The position numbers were made by a program, and so were the translations under genes. A stretch of 54,170 bases of DNA from Treponema sp. (GTDB lineage Bacteria > Spirochaetota > Spirochaetia > Treponematales > Breznakiellaceae): the NCBI GenBank assembly GCA_009787695.1, contig WQSW01000004.1, positions 34,494-88,663 of the forward strand. Reading direction: 5' to 3'. The notes below the pieces were generated by a model that worked only from the letters and a program-made list of their open reading frames with translations, ran no database searches and had not been told where the DNA came from. Shown here in pieces: positions 1 through 7,920 of this stretch; positions within the stretch are counted from its first letter, which is position 1; every line of letters starts with the position of its first letter.

Positions 1-1486
1 AAAGTTTTACATTTCCGGATGAGGTATATTTAAAAGCGTTAGACAAAACATTGTTTAAAATTTGCTTGATGCGAACTTCATCGCCGAGCAGTCTTGAAGG
101 AATATTTTCGTTTAAATTAAGAGCGAATTCTATCGGTTTGTTATTTATTCTTACCATGTTAAGATGAACGGTATCATTTATTAAACTGGGAACATCATAA
201 ATGTTAGGTGTCAATTCCAATTTTCCTGCTTCTATTTTTGATAAATCTAAAATGTCATTAATTATATGGAGAAGTAAATCGCCTGAACTGTGTATTTTAA
301 TAAGCGCTTCTTTTGTTTTCTGAGAAAGCATATCGTCTTGAATTTCTATATCGGTTATACCTAAAATTGCGTTTAACGGTGTGCGTATTTCATGGCTCAT
401 AGTTGCTATAAATGCGGATTTTGCTTTACTTACAGATTCTGCTTCCATCTGTCTGCGCGCCATTTCTTCCAGCTGTGTTATATCTTGCACGACTTCAATA
501 TAACCTGCTGTTTCGCCGTTTATGTCTTTTAAAATTTCTATATCAACTTTATAGGATTCGTTTTTATGTGTAAAAAATGTTTGTTTAATACCTCTTTTTG
601 CACATTCTATACCGCAGCTGGGTGTATTGCAAATCTGCGCGCCCCAATTACAGCATGGAAATCCTTCTATTTTTTCAAATTTAACGCCCAAGAAGTCTTC
701 AGCACGGGAATTAATAAAAGTCCAGCAAGTATTTGCATCAGTAACAGAAACGGGCAAAGGTATGGCATCAAGAATCGATTTATACCAGTGCGCGGTTTTT
801 TTAAATTCCAAGCGTTCATTTGCAATTACTTTGTGTGCTTTATGTTTATCGTGAATTATTTTAATTAGGAAAATGCTTAATATTCCTGCAAACACAATTC
901 CAAGAAAAATCAGGATTCCTGCAATACTATATAAACTTTTGTAATAATTATTTTTCGGAATAAGTATTGCAATATACCATCCGTTGTTAAGCTGTTTAGA
1001 GAAAACTATTACCGTTTCGTTTTTATAATTAATTGTTTCCCTCTCGGAAATGACTAACCCTTTGTCTAGATCGTGTATTAGATCTATCCCAATGTTCATT
1101 TCGTCCAGCCCTTTGCCTATATCATTTTCATTCGGATGCACAATTATATTTTTATGTCCGTCAAACAAAACGCCGTATCCGCTGTCCGCTTCACCAATGG
1201 ATAGAATATAAGGTGTAATATTATTAATTATTGAATCAATAGCCGTTATATCAAACATATTATCATCGCTGCTTAAGATTGCTTCTATTTTATTCATTTC
1301 TGAATCAAGATAAGCTTGCGATTTATCCAATAAATCTTCCACATGGCGTTTTAAATGTTTAGTTTCAATCTCGCTCATAAAGTAATAACTTGATAAAACC
1401 ATTAATGCAAAAAAGAACCACACAAACAGCACTTGAATATAATGAGAAATAAATTTTTTAATTGTAATAAATATATTATGCAGCAT
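1..1486 (-). CDS. Membrane sensor histidine kinase with PAS domain (3' end outside window)
   Basis: The ATG is at 1486, 10 bases after the stop of the kinase upstream, so the two are co-transcribed. About 495 residues are visible. There is an N-terminal membrane segment (about 10-32), an extracytoplasmic sensor region and a second membrane segment (about 155-180). A PAS-like domain follows, holding a Cys-rich stretch (CCNWGAQIC...CGIECAKRG) that could bind metal or sense redox state. Next come a HisKA dimerisation helix with the phosphoacceptor H365 (SHEIRTP) and the start of the HATPase domain with its N box (ILNNVLSNAFKY). The reading frame is still open at base 1, so the rest of the ATPase and any receiver or Hpt domain are outside. 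The HisKA/ATPase part closely matches the neighbouring kinase, which indicates a tandem duplication with divergent sensor domains. Known for the family: ATP-dependent autophosphorylation on His. The signal sensed is unknown. Confidence 0.9.
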   Translation of the reverse strand, partial: MLHNIFITIKKFISHYIQVLFVWFFFALMVLSSYYFMSEIETKHLKRHVEDLLDKSQAYLDSEMNKIEAILSSDDNMFDITAIDSIINNITPYILSIGEADSGYGVLFDGHKNIIVHPNENDIGKGLDEMNIGIDLIHDLDKGLVISERETINYKNETVIVFSKQLNNGWYIAILIPKNNYYKSLYSIAGILIFLGIVFAGILSIFLIKIIHDKHKAHKVIANERLEFKKTAHWYKSILDAIPLPVSVTDANTCWTFINSRAEDFLGVKFEKIEGFPCCNWGAQICNTPSCGIECAKRGIKQTFFTHKNESYKVDIEILKDINGETAGYIEVVQDITQLEEMARRQMEAESVSKAKSAFIATMSHEIRTPLNAILGITDIEIQDDMLSQKTKEALIKIHSSGDLLLHIINDILDLSKIEAGKLELTPNIYDVPSLINDTVHLNMVRINNKPIEFALNLNENIPSRLLGDEVRIKQILNNVLSNAFKYTSSGNVKL

Positions 1487-1496
1487 TTAAACCTTA

Positions 1497-4322
1497 TTAT
1501 TTTATATTTTTTTCTACTAATGCGGATGCTTCATCAAATTCACTGTGAAGTATATGTTCTGCAATTAAGTCTAAAAATTCTTTTGTATCATGCGACCATG
1601 TTTTTTCTCTTAATAAATTTAAAGATTTTTTTACCGCTTTTTTATCATAAGCGGTACAAGCGTCTTTAATTATTTTTAATTGCTCATTTAAAATAACAAG
1701 GGCTTCTGTTGAATCTTCGTTTACTTCATTAACAAGAGTTTTTATTTTTATCTCGTCTACTACTCTTTTTAATTTTTCTATAAATTCATTTGTTTCTGAT
1801 AATAACACATTGATATCTTTTTCCCTGCCTGCCTGTTCAAGCCGCAATGCAGTTGAAGAAAGTTCTTTTTCGCCGATATTGGCAAGTGCGCTTTTCATTG
1901 CATGAACATTGATAATATACATTTGAATGTCATTATCATCGCTGATATTGTTATGCATACAAGTTTGTAAAACTTTTAACGCTTTTTCCGCATCACGTGC
2001 AAAGATTTGCGCCAACTGTAAATCAATTTGCTGGTATCCTTGATCTGCAATCGGTTTTTTATCAATTTTTTCTTTTTCTTTATGCGCGGCATCTATCACT
2101 TCGATAGGTTGTTTATCGCGTATTAATTTGTTAAGAACAACATTTAAATGGCGCACATCTATCGGTTTGGAAATAAAATCATCAAAACCGTTTTTCAAAA
2201 ACATTTCCGCTTGCCCTGCAAGAGCGTTTGCAGTAAGGGCAACTATCGGGTTTGTATATTTCATGTTACGGAGCTGCTTTGTTGTTTCAATACCGTCCAT
2301 TTTCGGCATCATATGATCCATAAAAATAATATCATAAATATTTCCGGATTTAACTTTTTCTATTGCTTCAAACCCGCTTGTTGCAAGATCTATTTTTAAT
2401 GAATAAGGCATCATAAGACCTTTCGCCACATATAGATTTGTTTCTACATCATCAACAATTAAAATTCTGCCATAAGGCATATATTCATGTGATATTTGCG
2501 TTTTCTTGTATTGTACGGTGTTGCTTTGTTTAAATAAGCGAAGGCTGTCTGCCACGTCTTTTCCTAATAATCTGCGTATACCAAGACCTTCAATTTTTTG
2601 CGGTATGCGGACGGTAACATGAGTGCCTTCGTCAATAGCGCTTTTTACATTTATTTTTCCGTACATTAAGTTAATAAGATTTCGCGTAATGGTCATACCA
2701 AGACCCGCGCCTTCTGTTGTACGGTTCGCTTCCATATTAAACCGAGTATATTCGTCAAACAGTTTGCTGATTTGATCCGGCGTCATACCTTGACCTGTAT
2801 CTTTTACTTGGAAAATTAATGTAACAGAAACCGCTCCGCCGCCGCGCCCGACACATTCTGCATTTATTGTAAGTTCAACTATTCCCTTTGCTGTATATTT
2901 AAATGCATTGGAAAGTAAATTATTAAGTATTTGCTTAATACGAAGCTCGTCCCCTACTAATACAGCCGGAATATTCGGATCAATATCAATTTTAAATTCA
3001 ATCGGCTTACTTTCGTAACGAATATAATTTAATTGGATAATATCGTTTATAAGACTGGACACTTCATATTTAACCGGCACTAATTCAAGTTTTCCGGCTT
3101 CTATTTTTGATAAATCCAATATGTCGTTAATAATATTTAAAAGTAAATTACCGGAATTATTTATTTTTATAAACGCTTCGCTTGTCGCAGGAGGGTGAGT
3201 ATTATTTTGCATTTGGATTTCTGTCATACCCAAGATTGCATTTAAAGGAGTTCGGATTTCATGGCTCATAGTTGCAAGGAAGTTGCTTTTTTGCTGTGTT
3301 CTTAAATCTGATTTTATTCTTGCTTGAGCAATATAATATAACATGGTGCATAACGCTGCCGCCAATATTGTGCCTAATAAAATCAGGAAAATCGCCATAT
3401 TCTGTACGTTTTTGTAATATTCATGCGAAGGAATTACAATACCAAGATACCAATCATATTTTACTTTTTTAAAAAATACGATGGTATCTTCGTACATATA
3501 ATTTTTTATTTTCCGTTTGCTGAGCAGTTCCCCCATTCTTAATGTTTCTAACTCGTTTGAAAGAATTGATAAACCGCTTGATACACTGTATATATTAACG
3601 CCGATAAAAAATAATTCAGGATGTGCAATTGCTTCTAAATTATTATTTAATATTATACCGTAACTGCCTTCTGTAAGGTCGATAGAAATAGCATGATTAT
3701 ATATTCTGTTAAGATCGATATCCAGACAAATAACCGCTAAGCGGTCTTTGTTGTCATTACTGATTAAACGGGAAAATGTCAGTATGTTGTTTCCTGTTGC
3801 AATATCCCTGTACGGTTTAGAAATAATGATTTTTCCGTTTGCATTAATAGCAGCTTGATACCATACGGTTTTTTCAGGATCAAATCCTTCCGATTCTATC
3901 ATCGATGATACCGATTGCTGTGAAGATGCTGAAGCTCTGCTTGTAATGTGTTTTCCGCCCCAACTGAAAAAATAACCGTGAGTAGTATATAAACCTGTCA
4001 TGCGTTCTCTGTCCGTAACAAGAAATTGCGTAATTTCTTTCATGTATGAAGAAATCTTTTCTTCTGATTCGCCTTTCATCAGCATATTGCGGATTGTTTC
4101 AGAGTAACTGCTAAGAAATGTTTCGGGTTCAAGAAGGTAGGAAATTATTCTTGCTTCTGCTAATTCCAATGTATGTTCTGCATCTTTTATCAGATGATTT
4201 TGTTCGATACGGCTGACAAAGAGGAAACTGGATATGCCCATAATTACAAAGGCAATCACAATTATAAACATTTGTGCATGAATAGTGTTTAAAGCCCGGC
4301 TTTTTTCAAAGATAGACCGCAC
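1497..4322 (-). CDS. Hybrid sensor histidine kinase (dCache-like sensor, HisKA, HATPase, receiver, Hpt)
   Basis: A 941-residue hybrid kinase. It has a membrane segment near 15-37, a roughly 260-residue extracytoplasmic Cache-like sensor and a second membrane segment near 308-332. The cytoplasmic part holds HisKA with H354 (SHEIRTP), a HATPase_c domain (N box ILNNLLSNAFKY, DTGQGM, GAGLGM), a receiver domain with phosphoacceptor D669 (FMDHMMP), and a C-terminal Hpt domain with H807 (VHAMKSALANIG). All modules of a His-Asp-His phosphorelay are therefore in one chain. I take the GTG at 4322 as the start because GGAGG lies about 6 bases upstream; the first residues MRSIFEKS lead directly into the membrane segment. 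It follows the single-domain receiver at 4405-4761 on the same strand after 82 bases and precedes a paralogous kinase. That receiver is a plausible output or shuttle protein. Confidence 0.93.
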   Translation of the reverse strand: MRSIFEKSRALNTIHAQMFIIVIAFVIMGISSFLFVSRIEQNHLIKDAEHTLELAEARIISYLLEPETFLSSYSETIRNMLMKGESEEKISSYMKEITQFLVTDRERMTGLYTTHGYFFSWGGKHITSRASASSQQSVSSMIESEGFDPEKTVWYQAAINANGKIIISKPYRDIATGNNILTFSRLISNDNKDRLAVICLDIDLNRIYNHAISIDLTEGSYGIILNNNLEAIAHPELFFIGVNIYSVSSGLSILSNELETLRMGELLSKRKIKNYMYEDTIVFFKKVKYDWYLGIVIPSHEYYKNVQNMAIFLILLGTILAAALCTMLYYIAQARIKSDLRTQQKSNFLATMSHEIRTPLNAILGMTEIQMQNNTHPPATSEAFIKINNSGNLLLNIINDILDLSKIEAGKLELVPVKYEVSSLINDIIQLNYIRYESKPIEFKIDIDPNIPAVLVGDELRIKQILNNLLSNAFKYTAKGIVELTINAECVGRGGGAVSVTLIFQVKDTGQGMTPDQISKLFDEYTRFNMEANRTTEGAGLGMTITRNLINLMYGKINVKSAIDEGTHVTVRIPQKIEGLGIRRLLGKDVADSLRLFKQSNTVQYKKTQISHEYMPYGRILIVDDVETNLYVAKGLMMPYSLKIDLATSGFEAIEKVKSGNIYDIIFMDHMMPKMDGIETTKQLRNMKYTNPIVALTANALAGQAEMFLKNGFDDFISKPIDVRHLNVVLNKLIRDKQPIEVIDAAHKEKEKIDKKPIADQGYQQIDLQLAQIFARDAEKALKVLQTCMHNNISDDNDIQMYIINVHAMKSALANIGEKELSSTALRLEQAGREKDINVLLSETNEFIEKLKRVVDEIKIKTLVNEVNEDSTEALVILNEQLKIIKDACTAYDKKAVKKSLNLLREKTWSHDTKEFLDLIAEHILHSEFDEASALVEKNIK

Positions 4323-4404
4323 AATCTCCCTCCATGTTCTGCCTGTTTGTCAATATATTTTTTTTTAAACTAACTAAATTATAGACTATATCAGGTATTA
4401 ATTG

Positions 4405-4761
4405 CTATATATGAGAATTGATTGTATCTATTAATGTGGAAGGGGAAAAAGGTTTTTTTATGATGCCGACAGCACCTAATTTATAGCATTGTTGTTCGAT
4501 TGAGGCGTCAACAGTGCCGGTTAAAAAAATAACAGGGATATTTACCCGTGAATTATCGGCTTTTAGCCTTACAATCGCTTCATAACCGTTCATTTCAGGC
4601 ATTTCTATATCAAGCAAGATTAAATCTGGGGTTATTTTTTCTAAAAGTGAGAACATTTTGGCGGCTGACGGTATTGTCATGACACGAAAATTATTTTCAA
4701 GAGCGTCTTCCGCCATTGCTAAATTGGTGTCACTGTCATCTACAATATAAATAGTTTTCAA
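4405..4761 (-). CDS. Stand-alone response-regulator receiver (CheY-like)
   Basis: 118 residues, a single receiver domain with no output domain. The acidic pocket D8/D9, phosphoacceptor D51 (LILLDIEMP), T81 (FLTGT) and K103 (KKPF) are all present, so it should be phosphorylatable. The start codon appears to be TTG at 4761, because the receiver fold begins immediately (KTIYIVDDS) and no in-frame ATG is available. GAGGA and AGG lie upstream. A consensus-like promoter (TTGACA-N17-TATTCT on this strand, 4788-4816) precedes it. It is the first gene of the unit that continues into two membrane histidine kinases and is their likely partner, as a phosphate shuttle or a protein-interaction output. Confidence 0.9.
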   Translation of the reverse strand: MKTIYIVDDSDTNLAMAEDALENNFRVMTIPSAAKMFSLLEKITPDLILLDIEMPEMNGYEAIVRLKADNSRVNIPVIFLTGTVDASIEQQCYKLGAVGIIKKPFSPSTLIDTINSHI

Positions 4762-4787
4762 TACCTAAGCATCCTCGTTTTGATCGT

Positions 4788-4816
4788 AGAATAATTACTA
4801 TTTTGTTTAATGTCAA
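4788..4816 (-). promoter_or_regulatory. Sigma-70-type promoter for the receiver/kinase unit
   Basis: Read on the minus strand: TTGACA (4816-4811), a 17-base spacer and TATTCT (4793-4788), about 27 bases before the TTG start at 4761. Confidence 0.65.
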
Positions 4817-4839
4817 GGGAATATTCATATAAAATGTAA

Positions 4840-4868
4840 TTGACGTTTTTTCAAAAAGTGTCAATAAT
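4840..4868 (+). promoter_or_regulatory. Promoter with overlapping 25-base dyad (possible operator)
   Basis: TTGACG (4840-4845), a 17-base spacer and AATAAT (4863-4868) precede the regulator at 4886. The span 4840-4864 is an inverted repeat: TTGAC facing GTCAA, enclosing TTTTT facing AAAAA. A protein bound there would cover the -35 box and spacer, so it could be an autoregulatory or partner-regulator site. The promoter call is fairly firm; the operator role is inference. Confidence 0.55.
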
Positions 4869-4885
4869 GATATCAGGAAGGCATT

Positions 4886-5710
4886 ATGAATGATTCAGCA
4901 CACGCAAATTCTGTTTGTGCTAAAATATTAATTGCTTCGCGATATGAGAAAGATCAAAGATTGATTTTATCGGCTATACCGGAAACGATGGAGTTTGATA
5001 TAGTTGGTATTGAGAAAGACGCGACAGGAACCATCATTCGGATAGACCGATTAAAACCCGATGTTCTTATTCTTGATTTAGAAATGTCACAAACAATCAG
5101 CACCGAACTTTTGCCTATGATTCGAAGACGATCGCCGTCGACAGCCATTATTTTACTTTGCGATTACTATGAAGAAGATCACATAACGCTTGCAATAAGA
5201 GCGGGGATATCTGCATTTTTAATAAAAGAGAATGATTTTAATAAATTGGTATATGTAATTAAAATAGCTGTTTTAGGCGGCTGTTATATAAACGATTCAA
5301 TAATGAAAAAGATTGTTAATGAATCAAGAATTGTAAATCAATTACCGCATCAAATGTTTATAAATAAATTAGCTGAAATATCCGGCAACACTGAATACGC
5401 AGATGCTCTTTATTCTTTTTTTTCTCCATTAGAACAGACTGTTATAACAAAAATGGCGCAAGGATACTCCGATGACAAAATTGCAAAACAAATAAGTTAC
5501 AATATAGGAACGATACGAAATTCTATTTTAGAGATAAAGCGCAAAATCAATTTAAACACACGTGTAGAAATAATTTTATTTTCGTTATTATACGGACTTA
5601 TCCGTTTAGAAAATTTAACATCATGGTTTCAAAAAGCGGACGCACTTTTTAAGAAAATTGTCAGCGAAGGGAAGAAAGGGAAGGAGAAAGAAAAATTATT
5701 AAAGAAATAA
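4886..5710 (+). CDS. NarL/FixJ-like response regulator with atypical receiver
   Basis: 274 residues. The N-terminal half (about 12-135) has the receiver fold with a phosphoacceptor-like D64 (VLILDLEMS) and K114 (FLIKEN). The usual acidic pair is replaced by S18/R19 (ILIASRY) and the usual Thr is C92. The C-terminal part (about 172-240) is a LuxR-type helix-turn-helix (LSPLEQTVITKMAQGYSDDK, then KQISYNIGTIRNSI). Start: ATG at 4886 with AGGAAGG just upstream. It is divergent from the receiver/kinase unit and probably regulates local or distant genes. Phosphorylation-independent control is possible given the missing metal-binding acids (inference). A 17-base repeat (4904-4920) encodes part of its N-terminus (ANSVCA). 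Confidence 0.88.
   Translation: MNDSAHANSVCAKILIASRYEKDQRLILSAIPETMEFDIVGIEKDATGTIIRIDRLKPDVLILDLEMSQTISTELLPMIRRRSPSTAIILLCDYYEEDHITLAIRAGISAFLIKENDFNKLVYVIKIAVLGGCYINDSIMKKIVNESRIVNQLPHQMFINKLAEISGNTEYADALYSFFSPLEQTVITKMAQGYSDDKIAKQISYNIGTIRNSILEIKRKINLNTRVEIILFSLLYGLIRLENLTSWFQKADALFKKIVSEGKKGKEKEKLLKK
4904..4920 (+). repeat. 17-base intragenic repeat GCAAAYTCYGTTTGTGC, copy 1
   Basis: GCAAATTCTGTTTGTGC, within codons 7-12 of the NarL-like regulator. Related copies are at 19113-19129, 21657-21675 and 45172-45188. Confidence 0.7.
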
Positions 5711-5849
5711 ATTGCCTTAGCTTAGGGCGTTTATTTTAATTGACAAAAACCGCTTTCCATATCAAAAATAAAATGATTAATACTAAATACAAAACAGCGA
5801 TAGGATTAATATTCTTGCCAAAGATGTGGAAAGATTTAAGGTTTAAGTA

Positions 5850-5883
5850 AAGGCACACAAAAGTGAATGCTTTCATGTGCCTT
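5850..5883 (-). terminator. Stem-loop downstream of the LRR fragment and of the NarL-like gene
   Basis: An 8-base perfect stem AAGGCACA/TGTGCCTT (5850-5857 with 5876-5883) extends with partial pairing inwards. It lies between converging genes (regulator ending at 5710 on +, LRR fragment ending at 5955 on -), where a bidirectional terminator would be expected. The U-tracts are weak on both strands, hence the low confidence. Confidence 0.4.
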
Positions 5884-5954
5884 ATGTTTAAAAATAAAAC
5901 TTTCTTTATAAAGTAGAAATATTTTTTATTACATAGTTCTTCTTTGTAATAAGC

Positions 5955-6576
5955 TTAAATGATCGTTGGATGAATTACAGACCAATTGCCATTTCTATAT
6001 ATATATGTACCTGCTTTATTACCATTGATTATATAAAAACTATTAAAACCGTCAAGTGTTCTATTAAGTGTTCCTCCATTAAATCGCGTATTATTACCTT
6101 CAATGGTAATACTTGTCAGATTATTTCCTTTAAAAGCACTGCTTTCAATTTTCCGAATATTTGGAGGTATAACAATAGAATTTAAATTATTATCTTCAAA
6201 AACCACTCCTTCAATAGCTGTAAGTCCTCTTCCAATAACAATATTTGTAAGTTGGTTATGGCAAAATGCTCCTGTTTTAATAGTTGTGACACTGTCAGGT
6301 ATAATAATTGATCGAAGATGATTGTCGCAAAATGCATGACTGCCTATTAACGTAACACTGTTAGGTATAGTAATAGATGTCAATTGATTTTTATAAAATG
6401 CAAAATCATTAATGGTTATAATACCATCCGTTAAAATCACAGAGGTTAGTTGATTTTCTCTGAATGAATTATAATCAATTAAAGTTATATTTGCAGGTAT
6501 GGTAACAGAAGTCAATTTATTATTAGCAAACGCACCATCTCCAATTGATGTAACGCTGTCAGGTTTCTTTACCGGT
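5955..6576 (-). pseudogene. C-terminal remnant of a BspA-like leucine-rich-repeat protein
   Basis: The reading frame encodes about seven LRR_5/BspA-type repeats of about 23 residues, with the pattern LTSITIPNSVTLIGSHAF and NNLTSI, followed by a typical cap-like tail (YIYRNGNWSV). Such proteins are secreted or surface adhesin-like. No signal peptide and no real start exist: the first possible initiation (TTG at 6515) lies in the middle of a repeat without a Shine-Dalgarno, while repeat coding continues upstream to about 6576, where it meets a TAG. At this point it abuts, out of frame, the truncated end of the SH3-like lipoprotein gene (stop at 6559). The fragment is probably untranslated, or translated only by frameshift from that gene. 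Confidence 0.7.
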
Positions 6577-6876
6577 ATCTATTTTATACCAATAATCAAT
6601 TAAATTATTGACGATATCCTGTTCAAAGCTTGATTCAATAATTGTTAATTCTGTTTTTTGAGGAAGTAATATAATTTCTGTGCTGTCAACACTTGGAGCC
6701 AAATATAAAAGCGCGCCGTAATAAGGTCCTACATAAATTTTATTATCATTTTGTATAAGTATATCAGTGTTATTATTACTTTCATTTTTATTATCACTTT
6801 CTTGAATTTTTTTATTATTACAACAGCAAAATACACTTAAAATTATTATTATGAAAGCAATTTTTTTTATTATCAT
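6559..6876 (-). CDS. Truncated SH3-like lipoprotein
   Basis: 105 residues. The lipoprotein signal MIIKKIAFIIIILSVFCCC has its lipobox at Cys 18-20 and is followed by an Asn/Ser-rich linker. The remainder resembles a bacterial SH3-type domain (GALLYLAPSVDSTEI, LTIIES, YWYKIDTGKE) but stops where such domains normally continue with a Gly-Trp-Val-Phe-type strand. AAGGA lies 9 bases before the ATG at 6876. It starts 37 bases past the terminator of the large cluster, so it needs its own promoter, which I cannot place. Its 3' end overlaps the LRR remnant in another frame, suggesting a deletion joined two genes. Confidence 0.6.
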   Translation of the reverse strand: MIIKKIAFIIIILSVFCCCNNKKIQESDNKNESNNNTDILIQNDNKIYVGPYYGALLYLAPSVDSTEIILLPQKTELTIIESSFEQDIVNNLIDYWYKIDTGKET

Positions 6877-6905
6877 TTTTTATTCCTTTAGTTTTTAATA
6901 CAATA

Positions 6906-6941
6906 GAAAAACGCACACAAAGGAGAAAATCCTTTGTGTGC
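6906..6941 (-). terminator. Intrinsic terminator of the RND/giant-protein cluster
   Basis: A perfect 12-base stem GCACACAAAGGA/TCCTTTGTGTGC (6913-6924 with 6930-6941) with a 5-base loop. On the minus strand it is followed by GTTTTTC. It lies 39 bases past the last gene of the cluster (stop at 6980). Confidence 0.85.
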
Positions 6942-6979
6942 AAAAATTATACTCTTACTCTTCATTTAGAAACAATAAA

Positions 6980-7912
6980 TTACCTGCTTTTATACTCCAG
7001 ATAATCAGGATCATTAAGAAGAACACTTATTTTTCTGCTGTTTCTATGTAATACTAACGGACCTAGAATCCCTTCTTCATCTTCAGGTAAGGTAAATAAC
7101 GGTGTCATAAGCATTTGGTTTCTGCTTTCTACCACCAGCCTTAATTTTCCGTCAGGAAATGATGATACTGTTTCAAATGTTTTATTATCTATTTTTTTTA
7201 ATAGATAAGTCCCTCTGCGTACCCCCCAATATGGGATTTCCTTGTCTATTTCCATGTAGTATAAACAATCTGTAGTATCTACAATACGGTATTCATGAAG
7301 GGAAACAGGCATACCTCCCCAAATCCCGACAAGAGGGTGTTCAAAATCTTCTTGTTGATTTGTCCTATCTTTCCGCCAATATAATGTATTACCCACCAAA
7401 AAAGCTAATGTATTAAAATCATTACCAAATTTTACATCATAAATTTTATCAGAGAATGAATTATAAACAGGAAATAATTTATTTTCCTCTTCTTCTGTTT
7501 GATACCGCAATGTAAACATTTCATTTCTAAGGCGTTCTTGATACATAATACTTATCGGCGGTATATTAAGTTCATAAAAAATAATACACGGTGTCATTTT
7601 TCCGACCCAATTAATTGTTTGAACCGGCGGATCTAATAAATACCTGCCGTCAGAAACCATCCAAAAATAATCGGTTAAATAATCGAAGGTTTCCCCTACC
7701 AAATATCTAACCCTTTTATTATTAGTTTCAAAAACTTCTTCTTGTTCTGTTATCTGTATTTCTTTATCAATTTGTACAGAATTATTTTTATATACGGGTT
7801 CAGAATTGCTTTCATTAACAATTGGCGGTTCTATTACATTATCTTTATTTTTATTGCACGAAAAAAACAAAATTATAATTAATAGAAACAGAACGATTTT
7901 TGTTGTTTTCAT
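6980..7912 (-). CDS. Lipoprotein of unknown function, last gene of the RND/giant-protein cluster
   Basis: 310 residues with a clear lipoprotein signal (MKTTKIVLFLLIIILFFSC, Cys19) and a Ser/Asn/Glu-rich linker. A globular domain follows, rich in Trp and Tyr (YLTDYFWMVSDGRYLL, GIWGGMPVSLHEYRI, YWGVRRGTYLLKKI), which looks beta-rich. I recognise no family. It starts 8 bases after the stop of the giant gene; its Shine-Dalgarno AGGAG overlaps that stop codon, so translation is probably coupled. Its position directly behind a toxin-like giant protein makes an accessory or immunity-type role possible, but nothing in the sequence proves it. Confidence 0.8.
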   Translation of the reverse strand: MKTTKIVLFLLIIILFFSCNKNKDNVIEPPIVNESNSEPVYKNNSVQIDKEIQITEQEEVFETNNKRVRYLVGETFDYLTDYFWMVSDGRYLLDPPVQTINWVGKMTPCIIFYELNIPPISIMYQERLRNEMFTLRYQTEEEENKLFPVYNSFSDKIYDVKFGNDFNTLAFLVGNTLYWRKDRTNQQEDFEHPLVGIWGGMPVSLHEYRIVDTTDCLYYMEIDKEIPYWGVRRGTYLLKKIDNKTFETVSSFPDGKLRLVVESRNQMLMTPLFTLPEDEEGILGPLVLHRNSRKISVLLNDPDYLEYKSR

Positions 7913-7920
7913 TTTTTCTC

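Noticed and set aside
4322-4400. TTGACA upstream of the hybrid kinase (minus strand, near 4345) as a promoter
   Set aside because: The expected -10 position falls in the Shine-Dalgarno region with no match; the TATAAT near 4380 has no -35 partner. The kinase is more likely transcribed from the receiver promoter.
5736-5876. A 46-residue hydrophobic reading frame on the minus strand (one membrane segment, FGKNINPIAVLYLVLIILFL)
   Set aside because: Its ATG lies inside the right arm of the stem at 5850-5883, the Shine-Dalgarno is only a close AAGG, and nothing in the context supports expression. It could be a small membrane protein, but the evidence is too thin.
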